Part shown: piece by piece, positions 1 to 5,799 of the stretch
Position numbering within the stretch: position 1 is the first letter of the stretch
Layout: each line of letters starts with the position of its first letter
From: Burkholderiales bacterium
Lineage (GTDB): Bacteria > Pseudomonadota > Gammaproteobacteria > Burkholderiales > Casimicrobiaceae
Reading direction: 5' to 3'
Assembly (NCBI GenBank): GCA_025935435.1
Contig: JAICVH010000175.1
Span: 1-5,877 of the forward strand
DNA length: 5,877 nt
Program-made: the position numbers and the translations under genes
The notes under the pieces: generated by a model
Told to the model about the DNA's origin: nothing
Seen by the model: the letters and a program-made list of their open reading frames with translations, nothing else
Databases searched by the model: none

Positions 1-166
1 CGTCGGCAGAGAGTCCGGCGAACCCTGCGCCGGAATGTCGGCAATTCTTACGCTGGAGGCGGCCCGGCAATCAAGAAGCGTTGATTATTAACGACAACGA
101 CAACGGGAACGAATCGTGCGATGGCGAGAAATCACGTCGAGGTATGGCGTGGTGCCGTCACCGACC
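1..166. other. Unassigned left edge, no supported gene
   Basis: All three forward frames were read. Two close early (TGA at 82-84, TAA at 88-90); the third runs past 200 but is rich in Arg, Cys and Trp with no recognisable motif. The tail of an upstream gene ending near 82-90 cannot be excluded. An AT-rich patch at 81-92 (TTGATTATTAAC) followed by AACGAC-type hexamer repeats at about 90-105 is the only compositional break. It could hold a promoter for the operon that follows, but I see no convincing -10 box at the right distance. Confidence 0.4.
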
Positions 167-173
167 GGAGGTG
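167..173 (+). promoter_or_regulatory. Ribosome binding site of the small secreted protein
   Basis: GGAGGTG at 167-173 is a long match to the 16S rRNA anti-Shine-Dalgarno and lies just upstream of ATG 176. It decides the start: the longer in-frame version from ATG 116 has no comparable site and would bury the signal peptide behind 20 extra residues. Confidence 0.8.
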
Positions 174-175
174 TT

Positions 176-427
176 ATGCGCAAATGCTTCGTCCTTGCAC
201 TGACCGCCCTCACCGCAAGTCCGGCGTGGGCGGGTCTGACCGCGGTGGGTTCGCCGATGGGGTTCGCCGCAGGCGCGGCCGTCGGTGCCGTGATGGGAAC
301 GCTGGCCGGGAGCTCGGTGCCCATCGTCGGGGGCAGCGTACTGCTGATCGCAGCCGCAGGCCTGGTTGCGGGCATCCGCGTCATCCGTCGGAAGCAGAAT
401 CGGGAAAGAAACGAACTCCCCGACTGA
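176..427 (+). CDS. Small secreted glycine-zipper protein with exosortase-type C-terminal sorting signal (putative substrate)
   Basis: This 83-residue protein has no homologue I recognise. Residues 1-19 form a clear Sec signal peptide (basic MRK, hydrophobic core, probable cleavage after Ala-Trp-Ala19). Residues 25-45 have Gly at 25, 29, 33, 37, 41 and 45, an uninterrupted GxxxG series typical of tightly packed or oligomerising membrane helices. The C-terminus has the tripartite layout of exosortase/sortase targets: a short motif Val48-Pro-Ile-Val-Gly-Gly53, a hydrophobic helix at about 54-70, then a basic cluster (Arg-Arg-Lys at 71-73 and further Arg). The exosortase gene starts 21 nt downstream, which supports an enzyme-substrate pair. 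If both ends are removed, only about 30 residues remain. The motif is not canonical PEP-CTERM; it loosely resembles the IPTL type. The start at 176 was chosen for its ribosome binding site and signal peptide. The substrate role is inference; it could instead be an ordinary small membrane protein. Confidence 0.8.
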   Translation: MRKCFVLALTALTASPAWAGLTAVGSPMGFAAGAAVGAVMGTLAGSSVPIVGGSVLLIAAAGLVAGIRVIRRKQNRERNELPD

Positions 428-448
428 CCGCAGCCGGGCTCGTTTCCG

Positions 449-2764
449 ATGCGGGGAGATTTTCAGGCCGTCTATCAGCTGGCTTTCTTCTCGGTAGCAG
501 TTGGCATCGCGCTGTTGGAGCGCGTTCGCGGTTTTCAGCGCGCCCCTCCGAGCATCGAGAGGCGCTGGACGAGCAACATCGGGTTGTTCGTGACCAGCGT
601 CATCATCTCCGGTCTCGTCCTGCCGATCGGCGTCTACGGCTTTGCCGCGCAACAGCCGCCGGGACTGATGTCGCGACTGCAGCTGCCGTGGGCCGCGGAG
701 CTGGCCGCGACGTTCCTGTTTCTCGATCTGTGGAAATACTGGGAACACCGGCTATTCCACGCCATCCCGCTGTTTTGGCGCGTCCACCTCGTACACCACT
801 CCGACACCCACGTCGACGTCACGACGACCGAACGGCACCACCCTGTCGAGGTTCTGCTCAGCATCGGGACGGCGATCGGCATCGTGATCGCTTTGGGACT
901 TTCCGCGGCCGGGGTGGCCCTTTACCTGATCGCAGCGACCGTCGTCGCTTTGGCTTCGCATGCGAACGTGCGTCTGCCGCGCCGCGTCGAGCGGCAACTC
1001 GAGCGGGTGTTCGTGACGCCACGTTTCCACGCGTTGCACCACTCGGACGTTGAAGCGCAGACCAACAGTAACTACGGCGCGGTGCTCACCGTGTGGGACC
1101 GATTGTTCGGAACGTCCGTCGACCCGGATCGCTCGACGGTTCCGCATTTCGGCCTGCGCTACTTTCATCGACCGAACGACACTCGGTTGGCTCGCGTGTT
1201 GATGCAGCCGCTCCTGTTCAGGCGTGGTCTTGAGTACCCGGAACGCCTCCCGGAGGCCGTCGCCGCCACCGCAAATGCGCGAGCGGTTCGGATGAGTTCA
1301 CGCGACGCGCGAATCTTTATTGCAGGCGCAACGGGATGCGTTCTGATGACGTTCGCCATGTGGCCTGCGCTACTGCAACTGACTGCCCTATGGCGCAACT
1401 CGGAAGCCTACCAATTCGCGTGGCTCGTCGTTCCGGCGTTCGTCTACTGCTTTCGTTGGCGCCTTCGCGCATCACGCGCGCCGTTGCAGGCGGAACCCGA
1501 TTTCAGCGGAATGCCTGTCGTGTTGACCGCCGCCGCGCTATATGCGGCTGGTGAACTGGTGAACATCGACGCCGTTCAGCAATTCGCGCTGCTTCTGGCG
1601 TTGCAAGGTGTCGCCCTATCGACACTGGGCTGCCGCTGCTATCGCCGATTTCTTCCCGTGTTCCTGCTGCTGTTTTTCATGTTCCCGTTGAATGACGTGC
1701 TGACACCCGTTCTGCGGTCGCTGACGCTGGAATCGATGCGCGTCTTTGCAATGATCAGCGGCCTGCCCCACAGCGTTGACGGATTCGTGATTCATATTGG
1801 TACCCATCGTTACATCGTCATCGACGAATGCGCCGGACTCACGTTCGTGATGCTGGCCTCGTTTCTCGGTTACTGCTTCGGTTTGCTGTTGTATCGGTCG
1901 TTTCACAAGATCGCTGCGATGTGTCTGTTCGGAGCGGTCCTCGGCTTCACGTCGAACGTCGTACGCGTCAACTTGATCGTCTCGATCGATTGGGTACGCG
2001 ATTCGCAAATGGATCTCGCTGCGCACGGCGCCGCGCAGTGGATCGCATTGTTTTTTGCGCTGGCGATGCTGTTTTACGCTCTCTACCGGCTGCCAGCCGA
2101 TTCGGTAGCGTCGACCGTCCCTCCAGCGCCCGAACCACGGTCGGGTCCCCGGTGGCTTGCCCCGGTCGCGGCCGGCCTTTCGGCGCTAGTGATCACCGGA
2201 GGCGCAAACGCGTTTCAGACCGACGTGCATCGATCACCGCGAGGCCACGACCTCAGCATGTTTCCGAAACGCATCCTCGATTGGGACCTCGTCGCATTGC
2301 CAACCGGGTGGTCGGTCGATGAGGCCCTTACCAGTCAATCCGTTGAGGTGGTTTATCACGGTGAAGATCGGAACGTGCGCGTGATCGTCGTCGAAGGCTT
2401 GTCGTCCGCAGCGAAGTTGCAGCAACCGCGACTCGCTCCCCAGATCGGCGGTACGTGGCGCGAAAAATGGGTTCGACACGAGGTGGGATGTCGCAACACC
2501 GACTGTTTGCGAGTGGTTCATACTGCGTGGCAGCGTGAAAAGAGCTCGCTTGTGCAGCACACGTATTTCACCTACCGCATCGGCGATTTCACGACCGACT
2601 CGAAGCTCGCGCTCCGTGTCGCGCACGGATGGCACAGGTTGATGGGCACGGGCTGTCACCCCGCATGGATCGCGCTCGTGACCGACGACTCCTCGCTTGG
2701 TGCGGACGAAGTGTCGGCGGTGTTCGAAACGATCGTGCAGGCGACGCGAGAGTCGCCGGCGTAG
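449..2764 (+). CDS. Three-module membrane protein: fatty acid hydroxylase/sterol desaturase - exosortase - EpsI-like
   Basis: The product has 771 residues. Residues about 1-235 are a di-iron fatty acid hydroxylase/sterol desaturase domain: histidine clusters H100xxxH104, H113xxH116H117, H130H131 and H194xxH197H198, then the family's 'WDRLFGT' near 216-222. Residues about 290-550 are a multi-helix exosortase domain with all three catalytic residues: Cys461 in Glu-Cys-Ala-Gly-Leu, Arg506 in Asn-x-x-Arg, and His526 in Ala-His-Gly. Exosortases cleave C-terminal sorting signals at the cytoplasmic membrane and transfer the protein onward. Residues about 565-771 start with a membrane helix (570-588) and resemble the EpsI domain (DUF3485), from 'FP..I.DW' at 605-613 to a conserved-looking end; Cys681, Cys686 and Cys736 might form a disulfide. 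Exosortase-EpsI fusions are known; I do not recall one with an N-terminal lipid hydroxylase. ATG 449 has no good Shine-Dalgarno, so translation may be coupled to the upstream small gene. The reading frame is intact. Substrate and lipid partner are unknown. Confidence 0.93.
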   Translation: MRGDFQAVYQLAFFSVAVGIALLERVRGFQRAPPSIERRWTSNIGLFVTSVIISGLVLPIGVYGFAAQQPPGLMSRLQLPWAAELAATFLFLDLWKYWEHRLFHAIPLFWRVHLVHHSDTHVDVTTTERHHPVEVLLSIGTAIGIVIALGLSAAGVALYLIAATVVALASHANVRLPRRVERQLERVFVTPRFHALHHSDVEAQTNSNYGAVLTVWDRLFGTSVDPDRSTVPHFGLRYFHRPNDTRLARVLMQPLLFRRGLEYPERLPEAVAATANARAVRMSSRDARIFIAGATGCVLMTFAMWPALLQLTALWRNSEAYQFAWLVVPAFVYCFRWRLRASRAPLQAEPDFSGMPVVLTAAALYAAGELVNIDAVQQFALLLALQGVALSTLGCRCYRRFLPVFLLLFFMFPLNDVLTPVLRSLTLESMRVFAMISGLPHSVDGFVIHIGTHRYIVIDECAGLTFVMLASFLGYCFGLLLYRSFHKIAAMCLFGAVLGFTSNVVRVNLIVSIDWVRDSQMDLAAHGAAQWIALFFALAMLFYALYRLPADSVASTVPPAPEPRSGPRWLAPVAAGLSALVITGGANAFQTDVHRSPRGHDLSMFPKRILDWDLVALPTGWSVDEALTSQSVEVVYHGEDRNVRVIVVEGLSSAAKLQQPRLAPQIGGTWREKWVRHEVGCRNTDCLRVVHTAWQREKSSLVQHTYFTYRIGDFTTDSKLALRVAHGWHRLMGTGCHPAWIALVTDDSSLGADEVSAVFETIVQATRESPA

Positions 2765-2871
2765 GTCCTTCGTGCTCGGCTCGAGCCCAAGTCGTTACTC
2801 CGAGTCGCCCCCGTTCCCCCTCTAACGAGCAAACGCGCGGCGCAGACACGGCCGCTGGAGAATGAACTGTC
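2765..2871 (+). other. Intergenic spacer with a short hairpin and weak RBS
   Basis: A 5-bp hairpin (GCTCG 2774-2778 / CGAGC 2782-2786) follows the exosortase stop but has no T-tract, so it is unlikely to be an efficient terminator and the next gene may be co-transcribed. GGAG at 2857-2860 lies 11 nt before ATG 2872, a usable but distant ribosome binding site. An ATG at 2862 is out of frame with the next gene. Confidence 0.5.
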
Positions 2872-4164
2872 ATGTCTCTGGCGACGCTAATGGACTCGAC
2901 CGCAGTGCCGATAATAATTCTGGCGCTGCTCGTTCTCGCCGTTGTTCTTCAAGGCCTGGTCATCTGGTCAATCAAACGTCATAAAGATCCGGATTTGCAC
3001 ATCGAGTGCGATGCACCGATCGACAAGCTCACTGCATCTCTCGCCGGACTGACGCTCGCGACCGCGATCGACGGCAACACGGTCGAGATTCATCAAAACG
3101 GCGCTTATTTCGACGTACTCATCGACGAGATCGGCCGCGCGAAGCATACCGTCCACTTCGAGACGTTTTTGTGGAAGGAGGGTGTGCTCGAGCATCGGCT
3201 CGCGAACGTGCTGTCGAAGCAGGCGCGTGCCGGCGTCAAGGTTCGCGTGATGGTCGACGCCACCGGAAGCAGCAAGATGGGCAAGGCCGCCGAGCGGCAG
3301 ATGAAGGACGCCGGCTGCAAGGTGATCAAATATCACCACCGGCACATTCAGAATATCGGAGTCATGAACGAGCGCGACCATCGGAAGCTCGTCGTGATCG
3401 ACGGTCGCGTCGCATTCGTGGGCGGTCACTGCATCGTCGACACATGGCTCGGCGACGCCGAGGACAAGAGCCATGTCGCCGACTTAAGCGTGCGGTTGAC
3501 AGGACCCATCGTGAACGTCGTGCAGTCGGCGTTTAGCGAGAACTGGGCGGGCGAAACGGGAGAGCTGTTTCTAGGGGCCAGCGTGTTTCCGGATCCCCAA
3601 AGGACGGGCGACGTCACGATACACGCCGCGTACGTGAAGCCGGAAAATTCGGCGCCGGCCGTCAAAATCCTTCACCACACGGCGATTTGCCTCGCGCGTG
3701 AGCGGATATGGATCCAGAACCCCTATTTCATCCCGGAGCCCGACGCGATCGATGCCTTTGGTGCTGCCGTCAAACGCGGCGTCGATGTGCGCGTGATGAT
3801 GCCCTCGACGGGCGGGTCCGACAATCCGATGGTGCAGCACGCGGGACATCGCAATTTCGAGAAACTTTTGAGATGCGGCGTGCGGCTCTTCGAGTATCCC
3901 CACACGTTACTCCACCAAAAGGTAATGACGGTGGACGGCGCGTGGAGTGCGATCGGATCGACGAATTTCGACGATCGGTCGTTCGAGACCAATGACGAAA
4001 TATCGCTGGGCATCAGCGATCGCGCGACGGCACAGCAACTGGATGCTATTTTTGAGAAGTACGTATCCCGGTGCAATGAAATCAAGCTCGATGCTTGGTC
4101 CAAGCGGGGTCTCGGTCATCGGCTGATCGACAACATGTATTACCTGTTGAACGAAATGCTTTGA
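2872..4164 (+). CDS. Cardiolipin synthase-like phospholipase D family enzyme
   Basis: The product has 430 residues. One N-terminal membrane helix (about 12-33) anchors a cytoplasmic catalytic region with two HKD motifs: H170xK172xxxxD177 followed by Gly-Arg-Val-Ala-Phe-Val-Gly-Gly, and H348xK350xxxxD355 followed by the Gly-Ser-Thr-Asn-Phe-Asp signature (362-367). Two HKD motifs form one active site working through a phospho-histidine intermediate. In this family the usual reaction joins two phosphatidylglycerols, or phosphatidylglycerol and phosphatidylethanolamine, into cardiolipin. The C-terminus (Trp409 to Leu430) resembles the normal end of bacterial cardiolipin synthases, so the gene looks complete although transposase debris starts directly after its stop. 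It follows the exosortase fusion by 107 nt on the same strand and may share its transcript, which suggests a role in lipid head-group chemistry within this locus. It could equally be an independent cardiolipin synthase paralogue or another phosphatidyltransferase; substrate is not readable from sequence. Confidence 0.9.
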   Translation: MSLATLMDSTAVPIIILALLVLAVVLQGLVIWSIKRHKDPDLHIECDAPIDKLTASLAGLTLATAIDGNTVEIHQNGAYFDVLIDEIGRAKHTVHFETFLWKEGVLEHRLANVLSKQARAGVKVRVMVDATGSSKMGKAAERQMKDAGCKVIKYHHRHIQNIGVMNERDHRKLVVIDGRVAFVGGHCIVDTWLGDAEDKSHVADLSVRLTGPIVNVVQSAFSENWAGETGELFLGASVFPDPQRTGDVTIHAAYVKPENSAPAVKILHHTAICLARERIWIQNPYFIPEPDAIDAFGAAVKRGVDVRVMMPSTGGSDNPMVQHAGHRNFEKLLRCGVRLFEYPHTLLHQKVMTVDGAWSAIGSTNFDDRSFETNDEISLGISDRATAQQLDAIFEKYVSRCNEIKLDAWSKRGLGHRLIDNMYYLLNEML

Positions 4165-4165
4165 C

Positions 4166-4365
4166 TTCAAAGCGGTGCTTGCGGCCAGCGTGTAGGTATC
4201 AAGGAGTTCGATGAGGGCATCTCGATCGTAAAGCTTCATGCATTACGATCTTGGCTACATCGATCTGAAGCAGAAGACCCTGCAACCCCTGAACAACCCG
4301 TTCGGCCGAGGTTGTTACCGATGTCTTAGGTACGGACTGTCACCTATCTGTCCGGAACAGACCGT
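4166..4365 (+). pseudogene. Decayed 3' end of an IS481-like transposase (insertion sequence remnant)
   Basis: Three short pieces in shifted frames read as the C-terminal end of one integrase-type transposase. The first (4168-4183) gives Phe-Lys-Ala-Val-Leu-Ala; after a 1-nt loss, 4186-4236 gives 'RVGIKEFDEGI' and a few residues more. After a further shift, 4238-4306 gives 'MHYDLGYIDLKQ' through 'NPFG', and after another 1-nt loss 4306-4329 gives 'PRLLPMS' and a TAG stop. From memory this matches the end of IS481-type (rve-domain) transposases, whose last residues are typically '..DLGYID..., NPFG...LPMS'. The catalytic domain is absent. The stretch after the stop (about 4330-4365) probably holds the degenerate right end of the element. 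The family call rests on recall; the frameshifted decay is directly visible. Confidence 0.65.
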
Positions 4366-4372
4366 CGAAAAT

Positions 4373-4466
4373 TGGCGGAGACGCAGGGATTCGAACCCTG
4401 GATACAGGTTTTGGCCCGTATGCTCCCTTAGCAGGGGAGTGCCTTCGACCACTCGGCCACGTCTCC
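4373..4466 (-). tRNA. tRNA-Ser(GCU) with encoded CCA end
   Basis: Read on the minus strand, this folds as a class II tRNA. The 7-bp acceptor stem is GGAGACG/CGTCTCC with G as discriminator and CCA encoded at 4375-4373. The anticodon stem CTCCC/GGGAG encloses the loop CTGCTAA, giving anticodon GCT, which reads the serine codons AGC and AGU. The long variable arm expected of tRNA-Ser is present (ATACGGG pairing with CCTGTAT, one G-T pair). The T arm is CAGGG-TTCGAAT-CCCTG. The gene lies on the same strand as lysC, 79 nt beyond its stop, and may be processed from a shared transcript. Its 3' end faces the transposase remnant and the accessory genes. Confidence 0.97.
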
Positions 4467-4490
4467 ATACTTGGCGACTGCATCGACCGC

Positions 4491-4535
4491 ACCGTGCACG
4501 GTCGCCGCGACCGCATGCATCGCGGCTCGCGAGCC
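4491..4535. repeat. Palindrome cluster between lysC and tRNA-Ser
   Basis: Three inverted repeats are packed here: a perfect 12-bp palindrome ACCGTGCACGGT (4491-4502), a 7-bp stem GCCGCGA/TCGCGGC (4504-4510 with 4520-4526, 9-nt loop), and a perfect 12-bp palindrome GGCTCGCGAGCC (4524-4535). The last two overlap, so they cannot both form at once. No T-tract follows on either strand, so a classic intrinsic terminator is not supported; an RNA processing structure between lysC and the tRNA is possible. Confidence 0.5.
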
Positions 4536-4545
4536 TACTTTACCA

Positions 4546-5796
4546 TCACGCCGCGTCGGGACCCTTCTCCAGCTCGAACGCCTTGTGCAGCACGCGCACG
4601 GCGAGTTCGAGGTATTTCTCGTCGATCACGACGGCGATCTTGATCTCGGACGTCGAGATCATCTGGATGTTGATGCCCTCGCCTGCGAGCGCCTTGAACA
4701 TTTTCGACGCAAGTCCGACGTGCGATCGCATCCCGATTCCAACGACCGACACCTTCGCGATCCGATTGTCGCCAATGATTTCCCTTGCTTCGAAGTGCTT
4801 GCGGTCGCGTTCCGCGTTCAGTACACCGAGCGCCTTTTGATACTCGCTGCGATTGACGGTGAATGAAAAATCGGTGTGCCCCGACGCGCCTATGTTCTGA
4901 ACGATCATGTCCACGTCGATGTTCGCAGCGGCGATCGGACCGAGGATCGCGTATGCGATGCCGGGACGGTCCTCGACGCCCATCACCGAGATCTTCGCTT
5001 CATCCCGATTGAACGCGATGCCGGAAATGATCGCCTGTTCCATGTCGTCGTCTTCCTCGTAAGTGATGAGCGTGCCGGTCGACGCCGCATCGGCATCTTC
5101 GAACGACGACAGCACCCGCAGGCGCACCATGTACTTGCCCGCGAACTCCACCGACCGGATCTGCAGCACCTTCGAGCCCTGGCTCGCGAGCTCCAGCATT
5201 TCCTCGAACGTGATCCGCTCGAGCCGCCGCGCCTCGGGCACGATGCGCGGATCGGTTGTGTACACCCCATCCACATCCGTATAGATCTGGCACTCGTCCG
5301 CCTTGAGTGCAGCGGCGAGTGCAACGCCCGACGTGTCGGAACCGCCCCGTCCGAGCGTAGTGACGTTGCCTTCCTTGTCGACGCCCTGAAAGCCTGCGAC
5401 GACAACGACCAACCCCTTCGCGAGATCGTCGCGAATCCGCGCTTCGTCGATCTCGAGAATGCGCGCCTTCGTGTGCGCGTTGTCGGTCAGAATGCGCACC
5501 TGCGCACCGGTATAGCTTCGCGCCTGAACACCCATTTCGCGCAGCGCGATGGCCAGGAGCCCAATCGTCACCTGCTCGCCCGTTGCGGCGACGACGTCGA
5601 CTTCTCGTGGGTCCGGGTTCGCCGAAAGTTCCTTGGTCAGGGCAAGCAGCCGGTTCGTCTCCCCCGCCATCGCCGAAACGACGACCACCAGCTGATGCCC
5701 GTCGCGATGGAACCTGGCGACACGCTTCGCGACGTTGCGAATGCGCTCCGCCGTGCCGACCGACGTTCCGCCGTATTTCTGAACGATCAGCGACAC
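4546..5796 (-). CDS. lysC: Aspartate kinase
   Basis: This 416-residue enzyme phosphorylates L-aspartate with ATP to aspartyl-4-phosphate, the first step towards lysine, diaminopimelate, threonine and methionine. The kinase domain (about 1-245) shows Lys-Tyr-Gly-Gly-Thr-Ser at 7-12, the Gly-Arg-Gly-Gly-Ser-Asp-Thr-Ser loop at 149-156, and Thr-Asp-Val-Asp-Gly-Val-Tyr-Thr at 173-180. Two ACT domains follow (about 265-340 and 345-410), which in this family bind lysine and/or threonine for feedback inhibition. Length is normal for the short, monofunctional type. The start is GTG at 5796, fixed by the conserved N-terminus two residues later; it lies 3 nt after the stop of the upstream synthase, with only a weak GGTGA (5809-5805) before it, so translational coupling is likely. 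An internal ATG at residue 252 has a good ribosome binding site and could start a separate regulatory subunit, as known in Bacillus and Corynebacterium. Confidence 0.97.
   Translation of the reverse strand: MSLIVQKYGGTSVGTAERIRNVAKRVARFHRDGHQLVVVVSAMAGETNRLLALTKELSANPDPREVDVVAATGEQVTIGLLAIALREMGVQARSYTGAQVRILTDNAHTKARILEIDEARIRDDLAKGLVVVVAGFQGVDKEGNVTTLGRGGSDTSGVALAAALKADECQIYTDVDGVYTTDPRIVPEARRLERITFEEMLELASQGSKVLQIRSVEFAGKYMVRLRVLSSFEDADAASTGTLITYEEDDDMEQAIISGIAFNRDEAKISVMGVEDRPGIAYAILGPIAAANIDVDMIVQNIGASGHTDFSFTVNRSEYQKALGVLNAERDRKHFEAREIIGDNRIAKVSVVGIGMRSHVGLASKMFKALAGEGINIQMISTSEIKIAVVIDEKYLELAVRVLHKAFELEKGPDAA
5041..5058 (-). promoter_or_regulatory. Possible internal translation start within lysC
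   Basis: GAGGAA (5058-5053) precedes an in-frame ATG (5043-5041, Met252) by about ten bases, exactly at the join between kinase and ACT domains. Translation from here would give a 165-residue ACT-only subunit. Some bacteria make such a beta subunit of aspartate kinase from an internal start at this place. The purine run also encodes an acidic Glu/Asp stretch, so the match may be coincidental. Confidence 0.35.
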
Positions 5797-5799
5797 CGG

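Noticed and set aside
81..110. Promoter with TTGATT as -35 box
   Set aside because: No acceptable -10 hexamer at 16-18 nt distance; mentioned only as an AT-rich patch.
116..175. Longer start (ATG 116) for the small secreted protein
   Set aside because: No ribosome binding site, and it would place 20 residues in front of a clear signal peptide; ATG 176 has GGAGGTG before it.
317..336. Calling the sorting motif a member of the PEP-CTERM or IPTL-CTERM families
   Set aside because: The motif is Val-Pro-Ile-Val-Gly-Gly; it has neither PEP nor the Trp-Gly of IPTL-type signals, so only the general layout is claimed.
121..1053. 310-residue open frame on the + strand
   Set aside because: Extremely Arg-rich, no motif, overlaps the small secreted protein and the hydroxylase domain, both of which have strong family features in another frame.
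2774..2786. Hairpin after the exosortase gene as a terminator
   Set aside because: Only 5 bp with a 3-nt loop and no T-tract.
3907..4239. 110-residue open frame on the - strand
   Set aside because: Antisense to the cardiolipin synthase end and the transposase remnant; no family features.
4373..4420. Second copy of the tRNA 3' end as an attachment site
   Set aside because: No repeat of the T arm and acceptor sequence was found elsewhere in the window.
4238..4840. 200-residue open frame on the + strand
   Set aside because: It runs through the transposase remnant, the tRNA gene and antisense to lysC; only its first 23 codons carry meaning, as transposase debris.
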